DNA of 64,000 nt, taken from assembly GCA_947498595.1 (NCBI GenBank), contig CANMKX010000006.1:1-64000 (forward strand). Reading direction: 5' to 3'. The translations under genes were made by a program, and so were the position numbers. The notes under the pieces were generated by a model, which was given only the letters and a program-made list of their open reading frames with translations, did not search any database and was not told the DNA's origin. Shown here piece after piece: positions 7,337-15,745 of this stretch. Within the stretch, counting starts at the first letter, position 1; each line of letters starts with the position of its first letter. The DNA comes from an uncultured Aquimarina sp. (lineage in GTDB: Bacteria > Bacteroidota > Bacteroidia > Flavobacteriales > Flavobacteriaceae).

Positions 7337-7729
7337 ATGAAAAAATTGTTTTTACTTTTATGTATTTTAGGTAGTAGCCTTACAACACAAGCCCAAGAGG
7401 ACTGGAGTGAATTATCAGTTATGTTTGATGATGTATACCACATAGCTACAGAAGTAAGTAAAGAATCTGATAAAATTAAAGCTCACGGTAATGTGATCTC
7501 TATCGAAAAAAATGCAGGTACTACTTCTATACAAAAGAAAAGAGATAAATCTGTACCTGTAGAGTTTTACGATTATAAATTGATAACATCTACTGGAAGA
7601 CAAATCGCTTTAGATAAAGTGTATACAGAAAAATTATTAGCTAAATTTAAATCTGTTCTTTTAAAAGTAAAAGAAACTCTTAAAGAGGATAACGCTAAAG
7701 AAATTGAAAGCATTTTAGAAAGTTTATAA
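7337..7729 (+). CDS. Secreted protein of unknown function
   Basis: 130 aa. The N-terminal signal peptide (MKKLFLLLCILGSSLTTQAQ) ends in an AQA-like cleavage site near residue 20. The mature part is a small soluble domain rich in Lys, Glu and Ser (VPVEFYDYKLITSTGRQIALDKVYTEKLLAKFKS), with a predicted helical C-terminus. I do not recognise the family. It faces away from the tRNA-like cluster and ends in a strong terminator, so it is a single-gene unit. Nothing in it suggests nucleic acid binding, and export makes a direct role in RNA repair unlikely. Confidence 0.7.
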   Translation: MKKLFLLLCILGSSLTTQAQEDWSELSVMFDDVYHIATEVSKESDKIKAHGNVISIEKNAGTTSIQKKRDKSVPVEFYDYKLITSTGRQIALDKVYTEKLLAKFKSVLLKVKETLKEDNAKEIESILESL

Positions 7730-7758
7730 ACTATTCTATATAAAATAATAAATACAAG

Positions 7759-7785
7759 AGCTACTCAATTAGAGTAGCTTTTTTT
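7759..7785 (+). terminator. Intrinsic terminator of the secreted-protein gene
   Basis: Perfect 8-bp stem AGCTACTC/GAGTAGCT, 5-nt loop, then six to seven T, 30 bp after the stop codon. Confidence 0.9.
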
Positions 7786-7974
7786 ATTTATAAAAACCAC
7801 AGTATGTTGTGTATCCTGTTTTAAGAAATAATTTTTTAGAAGCTATATTAATATATTTTTTCAAAATACTTGGTCATTGTATTGACTTATTCGTTTGATG
7901 ATGGATTGAATGAGTTGTTGTTACTTTGAAACATAAAAAATAATCATAATAATTCGTTTTTTGATTGATGAATA

Positions 7975-8020
7975 ATACCAGATGAATATTAAAACAATGA
8001 TTTTAATATTCATCCGGTAT
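7975..8020 (-). other. 20-bp inverted repeat 3' of the class II tRNA-like gene
   Basis: Arms 7975-7994 and 8001-8020 pair at 19 of 20 positions around a 6-nt loop. There is no T-run on either side, so this is not a classical terminator. It lies in the 3' flank of the tRNA-like gene and may be a processing signal or the scar of a small mobile element. Confidence 0.5.
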
Positions 8021-8022
8021 AA

Positions 8023-8043
8023 TATACTAGAGACAGTAGTATA
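8023..8043 (-). other. Short perfect hairpin TATACTA/TAGTATA
   Basis: 7-bp arms with a 7-nt loop, 10 nt 3' of the tRNA-like gene and 3 nt from the 20-bp inverted repeat. It gives two hairpins in tandem in the trailer. Confidence 0.4.
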
Positions 8044-8052
8044 AATTGATTG

Positions 8053-8139
8053 TGGAGAACAAAGGAATCGAACCTTTACTGTTGTTATACAGACCCGTTT
8101 AGTGAACAAGTACAGCAAACCAATAGCTGTCTATTCTCC
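8053..8139 (-). tRNA. Divergent class II tRNA-like gene
   Basis: Linear fold: acceptor GGAGAAT/GTTCTCC (one G-U pair), D arm ACAGC...GCTGT with GG in the loop, and anticodon arm CTTGT-TCACTAA-ACGGG with two G-U pairs. The variable arm is long, with a CTGT/ACAG stem. The T arm is AAAGG-TTCGATT-CCTTT, followed by discriminator A. CCA is not encoded. Position 33 is C instead of the near-universal U, and the anticodon would be ACT, rare in bacteria. The length and arms say tRNA, but the loop says altered function. A class II body with anticodon ACT would nominally be Ser-like. It could be a decoy, a pseudo-tRNA or a regulatory tRNA-like RNA. Confidence 0.6.
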
Positions 8140-8193
8140 TTTATAAACAACTATTAAGCTGTTTATATGATTTGTTCAAAATGTCAAAGAGCA

Positions 8194-8226
8194 TAAAAAA
8201 ACCCGATCTTATTATGAGATCGGGTT
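8194..8226 (-). terminator. Intrinsic terminator of the minus-strand unit 8194-8460
   Basis: Perfect 10-bp stem AACCCGATCT/AGATCGGGTT with a 7-nt loop, followed by seven T on the minus strand. It defines the 3' end of a transcript coming from the promoter at 8466-8496. Confidence 0.85.
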
Positions 8227-8257
8227 GTATTATTAAATAGTACTACACATACTATAG

Positions 8258-8365
8258 TCATATTTTCCGATCTAGTTTATAGGCACATTCATCTATAGAG
8301 CTTATAGCGAATAGGTAATCACTAAATTTTGAGATGTTATGTAAATCAATACGTAATAAATTCAT
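8258..8365 (-). CDS. Possible 35-aa small protein within a short transcript
   Basis: ATG at 8365 to TGA at 8258 encodes a 35-aa peptide beginning MNLLRIDLHNIS and ending YKLDRKI. It has mixed charge and no transmembrane segment or signal peptide. It lies between a good promoter and a strong terminator in an otherwise ORF-free region, which is the main support. Against coding, the stop codon region (8253-8261) can pair over 9 bp with 8391-8399 upstream, so the transcript may be a structured non-coding RNA. The A-rich upstream sequence fits flavobacterial translation starts but is not diagnostic. Confidence 0.3.
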   Translation of the reverse strand: MNLLRIDLHNISKFSDYLFAISSIDECAYKLDRKI

Positions 8366-8465
8366 ATTAGCTATTTTAATGCTATAGTAAATGACTATAT
8401 AAGGGTTAATAATTCAGTTTAAATGTTACCAATAATGTAATGACGTTTATTACATTTCGGCGATG

Positions 8466-8496
8466 CAAAGATTGAAACTATAATTGAATCTGGCAA
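8466..8496 (-). promoter_or_regulatory. Bacteroidetes-type promoter of the 8194-8460 unit
   Basis: Minus strand: TTG (8494-8496), 20-nt spacer, AATCTTTG (8466-8473; 7 of 8 to TAnnTTTG if the n positions are counted). The expected start is near 8460, giving a transcript of about 265 nt ending at the terminator at 8194. Confidence 0.5.
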
Positions 8497-8743
8497 GATA
8501 AAAACAAAATATTTTTAATATAAATATCTGATTTTCAGTTTGTTTGATGTAGTTTTCGAGCAATAAGAGACCTGTCCACTTTACGAAGTAGAATATAGAT
8601 AAAATGCAATCAACTGTCTCTCTTTTGCTTATCGTTCAAATACTATTTTTTTATATGTTTAGAATGCGTTTATCATTTTATATAAATTTTGATGAATGTT
8701 TTTTTATTTTAAGTGTTTTTTTTTGAAACTATATTTATTAAGC

Positions 8744-8774
8744 ATAAAAAAAGCGCCCATTTATTGGACGCTTT
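8744..8774 (-). terminator. Intrinsic terminator of the candidate ncRNA
   Basis: AAGCGCCC/GGACGCTT stem with one mismatch and a 7-nt loop, followed by seven T on the minus strand. Confidence 0.75.
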
Positions 8775-8939
8775 AGTTATTATATCACTTTTCTTTTTCT
8801 AGATATTGTCTAATTTTAAATGAAATGATAGATAGCATAACGTCCTTTTAAGAAGTAAAGAGTTTTCTTTACATCCAAAATGGCTTATTAGGTATATTGA
8901 TCTTAACATAATGTTATGCGATTAATTGCTATTCATTTC
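8744..8939 (-). ncRNA. Candidate structured ncRNA, about 195 nt
   Basis: A promoter (8944-8976) and a terminator (8744-8774) bracket a minus-strand transcript with no ORF. Nested pairings fit one rod. The outer stem is GAAATGA/TCATTTC (8933-8939 with 8822-8828), starting right at the predicted 5' end. The inner stem is GCATAAC/GTTATGC (8913-8919 with 8835-8841). The apical hairpin is GTAAAGA-AAAC-TCTTTAC (8855-8872). About 45 nt of tail lead to the terminator. Size and rod shape are compatible with a 6S-like RNA, but I see no decisive 6S signature. Family unassigned. Confidence 0.55.
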
Positions 8940-8943
8940 TCTA

Positions 8944-8976
8944 CAAATATTTCAATAAAAAAGTTGGATTTCCAAA
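8944..8976 (-). promoter_or_regulatory. Promoter of the candidate ncRNA
   Basis: Minus strand: TTTG (8973-8976), 21-nt spacer, AATATTTG (8944-8951, one mismatch to TAnnTTTG). The expected start near 8938 coincides with the outer stem of the RNA. Confidence 0.5.
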
Positions 8977-9004
8977 TTTTGAATAAAAAAAAGTTTTTTG
9001 CAAC

Positions 9005-9023
9005 TACGCATAATTATTGCGTA
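9005..9023. promoter_or_regulatory. Candidate operator TACGCA-N7-TGCGTA
   Basis: A perfect 6-bp dyad with a 7-nt AT spacer, about 45 bp upstream of the WYL-PhyH start codon and also close to the ncRNA promoter. A dyad next to an HTH/WYL regulator gene suggests autoregulation. This is inference; a relaxed copy (TACGCATATTTGCGC) lies near 44350, upstream of the TonB receptor gene. Confidence 0.4.
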
Positions 9024-9064
9024 TTTAGTGCTTCATTTTACATCAAAATATAAAAACGATCCAT

Positions 9065-10786
9065 ATGGCAGTAAACAAAAATGCATTAATTAGATATAAA
9101 ACAATAGATAAGTGTTTACAGAATAGTTATAGAAAATGGACGCTGCAAGATTTGATAGAAGCCTGTTCTGATGCTTTATACGAATACGAAGGAAAAGATA
9201 CCTATGTAAGTAAACGTACCGTGCAATTGGATATCCAAATGATGCGAAGTGATAAATTAGGTTATAATGCACCTATATCAGTATACGAACGTAAGTACTA
9301 TAAATATGAGAATGCAGATTATAGTATTACCAGCATACCTATTTCAGACCAAGACCTTGAACAATTGTCTGATGCCGTTTCATTTTTGAAACAATTTAAA
9401 GGATTCTCTCACTTTAGAGAGTTAGAAGGAATGGTTCAAAAACTAGAGGATCATGTATATTCTCAAAAAACTAATGAAACACCTATTATTGATTTTGAAA
9501 AGAATGAAAATCTAAAAGGAATCGATTTTTTGGATCAATTGTATAAATCTATTTTGAATAAAAGAGCAATTGAAATTACATATAAATCGTTTAAAGCAAG
9601 AGAAGAAAATACATTTGTTTTTCATCCTTATTTGTTAAAAGAATACAGAAATAGATGGTTTGTTATCGGGGTAAAGAAGAAACGAGAAGGGATTTTAAAT
9701 TTAGCATTGGATAGAATTATATCAATTACTATAAGCGAAGAAAATTATAAAGCCAATACAGAATATGATTTTACAACGTATTATAAAAATGCAATAGGAG
9801 TTTCTGTAAGCCCTACATTACCTACAGAAAAAGTGGTTTTATATATAAAACATGCGCATGCTCCTTATATTTTAACCAAACCATTTCACCCAAGCCAAGA
9901 ATTAATAAGTAAAGATAATTATGGTGTAACAATATCCTTAGACATTCAACATAATTTTGAATTAGAAAAAGAAATATTAGGATTAGGAGAAAATATTAAG
10001 GTGATTAGCCCCCCGAGATTAAGACGAAATATTATTGATAGAATTCAAGAAACGTTAGATACTTACGATACAGAAATTACGGAAGCAGGATTAAAAACAG
10101 CCAAAAGTCAATTAGCATACAAAGGTTTTTCGATATTAAATTATGTATACACAAAGCGAGAAATTAAAAGGATAAAAAAAGCATTGGATCAGTATTTTAA
10201 AGAAGTAGGGTATGGAGTACGAACAATATTAAAAAAAGTACCGAAATTAAAATCTTTATTATTGAATAATAATTTAAATAAGATTTTACAGGAATTAGAT
10301 CACAATGTGGTGTTAACTAAAGCTATTTATTTTGATAAGCCTGCTAAGAGTAACTGGTATGTAACATGGCATCAAGATGTTCCTATTAATGTATCTGAAA
10401 AAATAGAAACGGAAGGATATACTTCTTGGACTTATAAAAAAGAAATCAATAGTGTGTGTCCTCCTGAAGAAATTCTTAAAAAAATAATCACGATTCGAAT
10501 ACATTTAGATGATACACACATTCGTAACGGAGCTTTAGAAGTGATTCCAGGATCTCATAAAAAACGTTTAAATGATCAAGAGATACAATTAATTACTAAA
10601 AATTCAATACCATATACATGTGATGTATTAGCAGGAGGAATACAATTAATGAAACCATTATTATTACATGCTTCATCAAAAGCTAAAAGTTATAAGAGAC
10701 GTAGAGTTTTACATTTAGAGTTCTCTTCGGAAGAGTTGCCAAATGGATTAACATGGTTAGAAAAAGAGGTATTAGAAACTATTTAA
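9065..10786 (+). CDS. WYL-domain transcriptional regulator fused to phytanoyl-CoA dioxygenase-like domain
   Basis: 573-aa fusion. Residues 1-65 form an HTH region (WTLQDLIEACSDALY, SKRTVQLDIQMMR). Residues 150-330 are a WYL domain (ITYKSFKARE at 171-180, FHPYLLKEYRNRWFVIGV at 186-203) followed by a WCX-like segment. Residues 350-573 resemble the PhyH Fe(II)/2-oxoglutarate dioxygenase fold: HQD at 436-438 as the HxD pair, HLDDTHIRNGALEVIPGSH at 480-498, distal His535 in LLLHAS, and an Arg cluster near 545. All three iron ligands are present, so it may be catalytic. WYL domains sense small ligands or nucleic acids in many defence and stress loci. There is no in-frame break between the parts. 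Which molecule is oxidised or sensed is unknown. Confidence 0.8.
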   Translation: MAVNKNALIRYKTIDKCLQNSYRKWTLQDLIEACSDALYEYEGKDTYVSKRTVQLDIQMMRSDKLGYNAPISVYERKYYKYENADYSITSIPISDQDLEQLSDAVSFLKQFKGFSHFRELEGMVQKLEDHVYSQKTNETPIIDFEKNENLKGIDFLDQLYKSILNKRAIEITYKSFKAREENTFVFHPYLLKEYRNRWFVIGVKKKREGILNLALDRIISITISEENYKANTEYDFTTYYKNAIGVSVSPTLPTEKVVLYIKHAHAPYILTKPFHPSQELISKDNYGVTISLDIQHNFELEKEILGLGENIKVISPPRLRRNIIDRIQETLDTYDTEITEAGLKTAKSQLAYKGFSILNYVYTKREIKRIKKALDQYFKEVGYGVRTILKKVPKLKSLLLNNNLNKILQELDHNVVLTKAIYFDKPAKSNWYVTWHQDVPINVSEKIETEGYTSWTYKKEINSVCPPEEILKKIITIRIHLDDTHIRNGALEVIPGSHKKRLNDQEIQLITKNSIPYTCDVLAGGIQLMKPLLLHASSKAKSYKRRRVLHLEFSSEELPNGLTWLEKEVLETI

Positions 10787-10792
10787 ATTTGA

Positions 10793-11767
10793 TTACTGTA
10801 TTCTAGTATTTAAAACGTTATTCGAAATTGATAAATAAACATTCGTACCTATACTTATAAAAGTATGATGCGTAAAGAAAATAGCTTGTTGTTCTATTAC
10901 AGCTTCAATTAAGTAATAACTTCCTTTAAAATAAATATGTTGAACCATTACTTGACATTTTGTAATAGTTTCACTAACAGATAATTCATGAGGGTATACT
11001 AATATTGTTGTAGATTCATGTAAAGTAGCGTCAAATAAAGAAGCTTTAATTTGATTTACTTCATCAAATAAAGAGGCTGTATACAAATTAGGAGGATTGT
11101 TATAGAGAGTAAGCGTTTTTTCTTTATGTGTAAGAGCTCCATTTTTCATGACAATGGTTTCATCTGTATGGGATAAAACGTCTGTAGAATCATGTGTAGC
11201 TATGATACAAGTTATATTCTTTTGTTTAAGATATGCAAAGATTTTACGACGCAGTTTATTTTTTCTGTGCGTATCAATATGACTAAAAGGCTCGTCTAAT
11301 AAAAGAACCTCAGGCTCTTTGGCAATAGCTCGAGCTATTGCAATTCGCTGTTTTTGACCACCACTTAGAAATTTAACTTTAGTAGCTGAAAATGAAGTCA
11401 TATCAACTACCTCAAGAAGTTCGGCTGTACGTTTTTTACTTTCTTCGGGTTCGAATCTAGATAGGTATTTATTAATATTATCAGCAGCAGAGATAAATGG
11501 CATTAAGTCAAAATCTTGAGCAAGATATTTCATATAAGATTCCCCTGGAACAAGGTGATAACTCGGTCCTAAGATTTGAGTGTTATTCCAAAAGAGAGTA
11601 CCTCGATCTAGATCAAATAAGCCATAAATTAACTGTAATAAGGTGCTTTTTCCGCAACCACTCTCTCCTATAATGGCAATATGTTGCCCTTTATTAATCG
11701 TAAAACTAACGTTATCAATTACGGTATCATTGAGATACGCAAATGAAATTGAATTAACCTTTAACAT
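10793..11767 (-). CDS. ABC transporter ATP-binding protein
   Basis: Cytoplasmic ATPase of an ABC importer, resembling the Pot/Fbp nutrient-uptake group. Walker A is GESGCGKST (near residue 35). The signature is LSGGQKQR, Walker B is VLLLDEP, and the H-loop His is in IATHDS. A C-terminal extension of about 100 aa (VYPHELSVSET... to the end) resembles a TOBE/regulatory domain. No permease or binding protein is adjacent, so the partner is elsewhere or unknown. I chose the ATG at 11767 because the earlier TTG (11776) lies inside the TATCTTTG promoter element (11774-11781). That spacing implies a leaderless mRNA. Confidence 0.82.
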   Translation of the reverse strand: MLKVNSISFAYLNDTVIDNVSFTINKGQHIAIIGESGCGKSTLLQLIYGLFDLDRGTLFWNNTQILGPSYHLVPGESYMKYLAQDFDLMPFISAADNINKYLSRFEPEESKKRTAELLEVVDMTSFSATKVKFLSGGQKQRIAIARAIAKEPEVLLLDEPFSHIDTHRKNKLRRKIFAYLKQKNITCIIATHDSTDVLSHTDETIVMKNGALTHKEKTLTLYNNPPNLYTASLFDEVNQIKASLFDATLHESTTILVYPHELSVSETITKCQVMVQHIYFKGSYYLIEAVIEQQAIFFTHHTFISIGTNVYLSISNNVLNTRIQ

Positions 11768-11773
11768 AGTACG

Positions 11774-11781
11774 CAAAGATA
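11774..11781 (-). promoter_or_regulatory. TAnnTTTG promoter element of the ABC ATPase gene
   Basis: Perfect TATCTTTG on the minus strand, ending 6 nt before the ATG at 11767. No convincing TTG lies 19-21 nt upstream. Confidence 0.5.
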
Positions 11782-11796
11782 TTACTTACAAAAGAA

Positions 11797-11830
11797 AAAA
11801 CCATTTCTATACTGATATAGAAATGGTTTT
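11797..11830 (-). terminator. Terminator of the prolyl oligopeptidase gene
   Basis: 15-bp perfect stem AAAACCATTTCTATA/TATAGAAATGGTTTT with a 4-nt loop. It lies 25 bp after the stop codon and ends in T on the minus strand. Confidence 0.85.
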
Positions 11831-11854
11831 TATAAGATTATATATTGATCTAAA

Positions 11855-14023
11855 TTATTTTTTCAAATCTTCAGTAACCTTTTCAGGTAGTACTTCATAT
11901 CCCATGTTGTATAAAGTAAAACCATAGATATCTGCAAACTGTTCTATTGTTTTACTCACAGGAGTTCCAGCACCATGCCCAGCATTTGTTTCAATACGGA
12001 TTAGTGTAGGATTTTCTCCAGTTTGTTTTGCTTGTAAAGCAGCAGCAAATTTAAAAGAATGTGCAGGTACAACACGATCATCGTGATCACCAGTTGTAAC
12101 CATAGTTGCAGGATAAGAAATACCTTCTTTAACATTATGTACAGGTGAATATCCTTTTAAGTATTCAAACATTTCTTTATTATCTTCGGCAGTACCATAA
12201 TCATAAGCCCATCCAGCACCAGCAGTAAATGTATGATAACGTAACATATCTAATACTCCTACGGCAGGCAATGCTACTTTCATTAGATCTGGACGTTGTG
12301 TCATTGTTGCTCCTACAAGTAAACCTCCGTTAGATCCTCCACGAATTGCTAAGAAATCACTAGAAGTATATTTATTTTTAATTAAAAATTCTCCAGCAGC
12401 AATAAAATCATCAAATACATTTTGTTTCTGTAGTTTTGTTCCAGCGTCGTGCCATTTTTTACCATATTCTCCACCACCTCTTAAATTAGGTACTGCATAA
12501 ATCCCTCCTTGTTCCATCCAAACAGCATTTGCAATACTAAAAGAAGGAGTTAAACTAATGTTGAAACCACCATAACCATAAAGAATAGTCGGGTTTTTAC
12601 CATTTAATTCAATTCCTTTTTTATATGAAATAATCATAGGTACTTTTGTACCATCTTTTGAAGTATAAAATACTTGCTTACTCTCGTATGCCTCAGGATT
12701 AAAATCAATTTTAGGCTTACGGTATAATTCAGACGTTCCTTTTTCTATATCATAAGTATAAATGCTTCCAGGTGTAATATAGTTAGTAAAAGAATAATGT
12801 AATTCTTTATCTTCTTTTTTAGCACCAAAACCACCTACACTACCTACACCAGGTAATTTGATATCTCTAATGAGAGTACCTTGATAATCATATTGTAGTA
12901 CTTTAGCAACAGCATCTACCATATATTCAGCAAAAAAATAACCACCACCTGTATTAGGACTTAAAACGTTTTCAGTTTCAGGAATGAAATCTACCCAGTT
13001 TTCTGGTGTTGGATTTGAAGCATCAACCGTAACAATTTTTTTATTAGGAGCATTTAAGTTTGTTACTAAAAATAGCTTACTTCCTTCATTTTCTATGATA
13101 TATGTATCACTATCGGTATGATCCAAAATAGTAATTAATTTACTATTAGGATTAGTTAAGTCTTTTATAAATAACTTATTTCCAGAAGTAGATACGCTAG
13201 CAGAAATAATTAAATAGTGGTTATCTTCTGTTACAGTTCCTCCGATATAACGATGTTTTTCTTCAGGAGTTCCTCCAAAAATAAGCTGATCTTCTTTTTG
13301 AGGAGTTCCTAATTTATGATAATATACTTTGTGTTGATCTGTTTTAGCAGAGAGCTCACTACCTTTTGGTTTGTCGTAACTTGAATAATAGAAACCTTCA
13401 TTTCCTTTCCATGACATTCCCGAAAACTTTACATCAACTAAAGTATCTTCTGTAATTTCTTTAGTCTCTGCATTAATGATGATGATTTTTCTCCAATCAC
13501 TACCACCTTCAGAAATAGAATAGGCAACTTTTTTTCCATTTTTAGAAAAACTAACACCGCCTAAAGAAGTAGTACCATCATCACTAAATTTATTAGGATC
13601 TAAAAATACTGTAGGTTCATCATCTTCATTTTTAAAGCGATAAATAACATATTGATTTTGTAAACCATCATTCTTATAGAAATAAGTATAATCCCCTTCT
13701 TTAAAAGGAGCACCTACTTTTTCATAATTCCATAAACTCGAAAGACGATCTTTGAGTTCTTTTCTAAAAGGAATTTTATCGAGGTATCCAAAAGTAGTTT
13801 TATTTTGATCTTTGACCCAATTTTCTGTTTCAGAGCTGCGATCATCTTCTAACCATCTATACGGATCTTGTACAGTTGTACCGAAATAAGTATCTACGGT
13901 ACCAACTTTGTTTGTAGTTGGATAATTCAATGAACTTTCGTTTTTGGTATGATTTTGGTTGTTTTCATTTTTACAAGCAAAAAGAGTGCTTATAATTACT
14001 GCGGAAAAGAGAATTTTCTTCAT
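11855..14023 (-). CDS. Prolyl oligopeptidase (S9A family) lipoprotein
   Basis: 722-aa serine peptidase that cleaves short peptides after proline. The N-terminus ([17 protein letters not shown]) is a lipoprotein signal with LFAC as lipobox, so it is anchored in the periplasm or outer membrane. DPYRWLED near residue 50 is typical of the family start. A beta-propeller fills the middle. The catalytic domain has Ser in GGSNGG (about 560), Asp in GDHDDRVVP (about 650) and His683 in NAGHGAGTP. Length matches the family. Single-gene unit with its own terminator. Confidence 0.93.
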   Translation of the reverse strand: MKKILFSAVIISTLFACKNENNQNHTKNESSLNYPTTNKVGTVDTYFGTTVQDPYRWLEDDRSSETENWVKDQNKTTFGYLDKIPFRKELKDRLSSLWNYEKVGAPFKEGDYTYFYKNDGLQNQYVIYRFKNEDDEPTVFLDPNKFSDDGTTSLGGVSFSKNGKKVAYSISEGGSDWRKIIIINAETKEITEDTLVDVKFSGMSWKGNEGFYYSSYDKPKGSELSAKTDQHKVYYHKLGTPQKEDQLIFGGTPEEKHRYIGGTVTEDNHYLIISASVSTSGNKLFIKDLTNPNSKLITILDHTDSDTYIIENEGSKLFLVTNLNAPNKKIVTVDASNPTPENWVDFIPETENVLSPNTGGGYFFAEYMVDAVAKVLQYDYQGTLIRDIKLPGVGSVGGFGAKKEDKELHYSFTNYITPGSIYTYDIEKGTSELYRKPKIDFNPEAYESKQVFYTSKDGTKVPMIISYKKGIELNGKNPTILYGYGGFNISLTPSFSIANAVWMEQGGIYAVPNLRGGGEYGKKWHDAGTKLQKQNVFDDFIAAGEFLIKNKYTSSDFLAIRGGSNGGLLVGATMTQRPDLMKVALPAVGVLDMLRYHTFTAGAGWAYDYGTAEDNKEMFEYLKGYSPVHNVKEGISYPATMVTTGDHDDRVVPAHSFKFAAALQAKQTGENPTLIRIETNAGHGAGTPVSKTIEQFADIYGFTLYNMGYEVLPEKVTEDLKK

Positions 14024-14244
14024 GACTTACGAATAATAGAATATTTCACAAATCTATCAAAAGTTAGTAAAGTATGTGCTAAGGAAATTATAAAAAGGCT
14101 GCTTTATAATGAATTAAATAAATTTTTAAAGATTTAATTAATTTCTATTACTATGTTTTGGGGTATAACATAATAAAATGATATCATAATAAATGCAGCC
14201 TATTTTCTTTTTTGATGGGGGTAAAAAAAGAGTCCTAATTTACA

Positions 14245-14616
14245 TTAAAAAAGTGATTTATAATGAGACCAATATCTATAAATCAAAAAGATATTAACAA
14301 AGAATACAAAAAGGCCTGGGCCAATATTTATAGGATCCAATGTCAAGTGAAATAAGATAATATTAATAGATATTGGAGCTAAAACAATTAAAGAAAATGG
14401 AACCGCTTTATTAACAATAAATAACAATCCTATAATAGTTTCTATAAAACCAACTGTCTTTAAAATATAACTGTTTTTAAATGCATTAAATAAATATGCT
14501 GCATAAGGATTTGAAAAATCAAAATGAGGTAGAAAATCGATAAATTTATTACTGCCAAATACAACTAATAAAATACCTAATAGAATTCTTAAAATGAGGG
14601 TGGTTTTTTTACTCAT
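14245..14616 (-). CDS. DoxX-like small integral membrane protein
   Basis: 123 aa with four hydrophobic segments (about 6-25, 45-65, 72-92, 97-117). The N-terminus (LRILLGILLVVFGSNKFIDFLP) and the FIETIIGLLFI segment are typical of the DoxX/DoxX-like superfamily. The biochemical role of such proteins in flavobacteria is not established. It stands alone between asd and the peptidase gene. Confidence 0.7.
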   Translation of the reverse strand: MSKKTTLILRILLGILLVVFGSNKFIDFLPHFDFSNPYAAYLFNAFKNSYILKTVGFIETIIGLLFIVNKAVPFSLIVLAPISINIILFHLTLDPINIGPGLFVFFVNIFLIYRYWSHYKSLF

Positions 14617-14698
14617 ATATAGTAAGTTTTAATGGTTAGTTATAATGAATTAGATCGTAACTATCAGTAAACCTTACAATTATGTTTATTTAAAAAAG

Positions 14699-14735
14699 AA
14701 AGCTCTTATTCGAAATCATTTTCAAATAAGAGCTT
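14699..14735 (-). terminator. Terminator of asd
   Basis: AAGCTCTTATT/AATAAGAGCTT stem 21 bp after the asd stop codon. A short imperfect inner pairing is present, and the downstream minus flank is T-rich. Confidence 0.75.
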
Positions 14736-14755
14736 CATTTTATTTTACGAGAAAT

Positions 14756-15745
14756 TTAAATTAAATTATTATCAATTAAATATTCACCTATTTGAACAGC
14801 ATTAGTTGCGGCTCCTTTTCTTAAATTATCAGCAACAACCCACATATTGAGTGCATTTTCTCTTGAATGATCTCTTCGGATTCTACCTACAAAAACATCG
14901 TTTTTACCTTCAGCATAAATAGGCATAGGATACGTGTTTGTATCTGTATTATCTTGAACGACAACTCCAGGAGTATCGTTTAACATTTTACGAATATCAT
15001 TTTCATTGAAATCATTGTCAAACTCTAAATTAACACTTTCACTATGTCCACCAACAACAGGAATTCTAATAGCTGTAGCAGTAACAGCTATTGTACGATC
15101 GTCAAGAATTTTCTGAGTTTCATTAACCAATTTCATTTCCTCTTTTGTATAACCATTTTCTTGGAAAACATCGCAATGAGGAATTGCGTTACGATGGATA
15201 GGATATGGATATGCCATTTCTCCTTTTTCACCAGCATATTCGTTTTCTAATTGTCGAACGGCTTTTACTCCTGTACCAGTAATTGATTGATAGGTTGAAA
15301 TAACTGCACGGTTGATTTTATATTTTTTATGTAATGGAGCTAATGCCATTACCAATTGTATTGTAGAACAATTAGGATTTGCAATAATTTTATCCTCTTT
15401 GGTTAAAGAAGTGGCATTAATCTCAGGTACAACTAATTTTTTTGTAGCATCCATACGCCAAGCAGAAGAGTTGTCAATTACTGTAATTCCTGCATTAGCA
15501 AATTTTGGAGCCCATTCTAAAGAAGTAGAACCTCCAGCAGAAAATAAAGCAATATCCGGTTTCATTTCGACTGCAGTGGCAAGTCCTACTACAGGAAAAT
15601 CTTTACCTTTAAAAGGAAGCATTTTTCCAATAGATCTCTCTGAAGCAACAGGGATCAATTCTGTTACAGGAAAATTTCTTTCTTCTAATATTTTTAACAT
15701 CACGGTTCCTACCATTCCGGTAGCACCTACTACAGCTACTCTCAT
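14756..15745 (-). CDS. asd: Aspartate-semialdehyde dehydrogenase
   Basis: Reduces aspartyl phosphate to aspartate semialdehyde with NADPH, the branch point to lysine/diaminopimelate, threonine and methionine. At the N-terminus, VGATGMVG (residues 6-13) is the dinucleotide loop. NPNCSTIQ (about 125-132) holds the catalytic Cys, and a later HCDVFQENGYTKEE segment and GGHSESV with His follow. The 329-aa length is normal. Cytoplasmic homodimer in the family. Own terminator; not in an operon with lysC or dapA here. Confidence 0.95.
   Translation of the reverse strand: MRVAVVGATGMVGTVMLKILEERNFPVTELIPVASERSIGKMLPFKGKDFPVVGLATAVEMKPDIALFSAGGSTSLEWAPKFANAGITVIDNSSAWRMDATKKLVVPEINATSLTKEDKIIANPNCSTIQLVMALAPLHKKYKINRAVISTYQSITGTGVKAVRQLENEYAGEKGEMAYPYPIHRNAIPHCDVFQENGYTKEEMKLVNETQKILDDRTIAVTATAIRIPVVGGHSESVNLEFDNDFNENDIRKMLNDTPGVVVQDNTDTNTYPMPIYAEGKNDVFVGRIRRDHSRENALNMWVVADNLRKGAATNAVQIGEYLIDNNLI

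Noticed and set aside
8744..8939. Naming the structured ncRNA as 6S RNA
   Set aside because: Length and rod shape fit, but I cannot recognise the central bubble or 6S sequence signature by eye.
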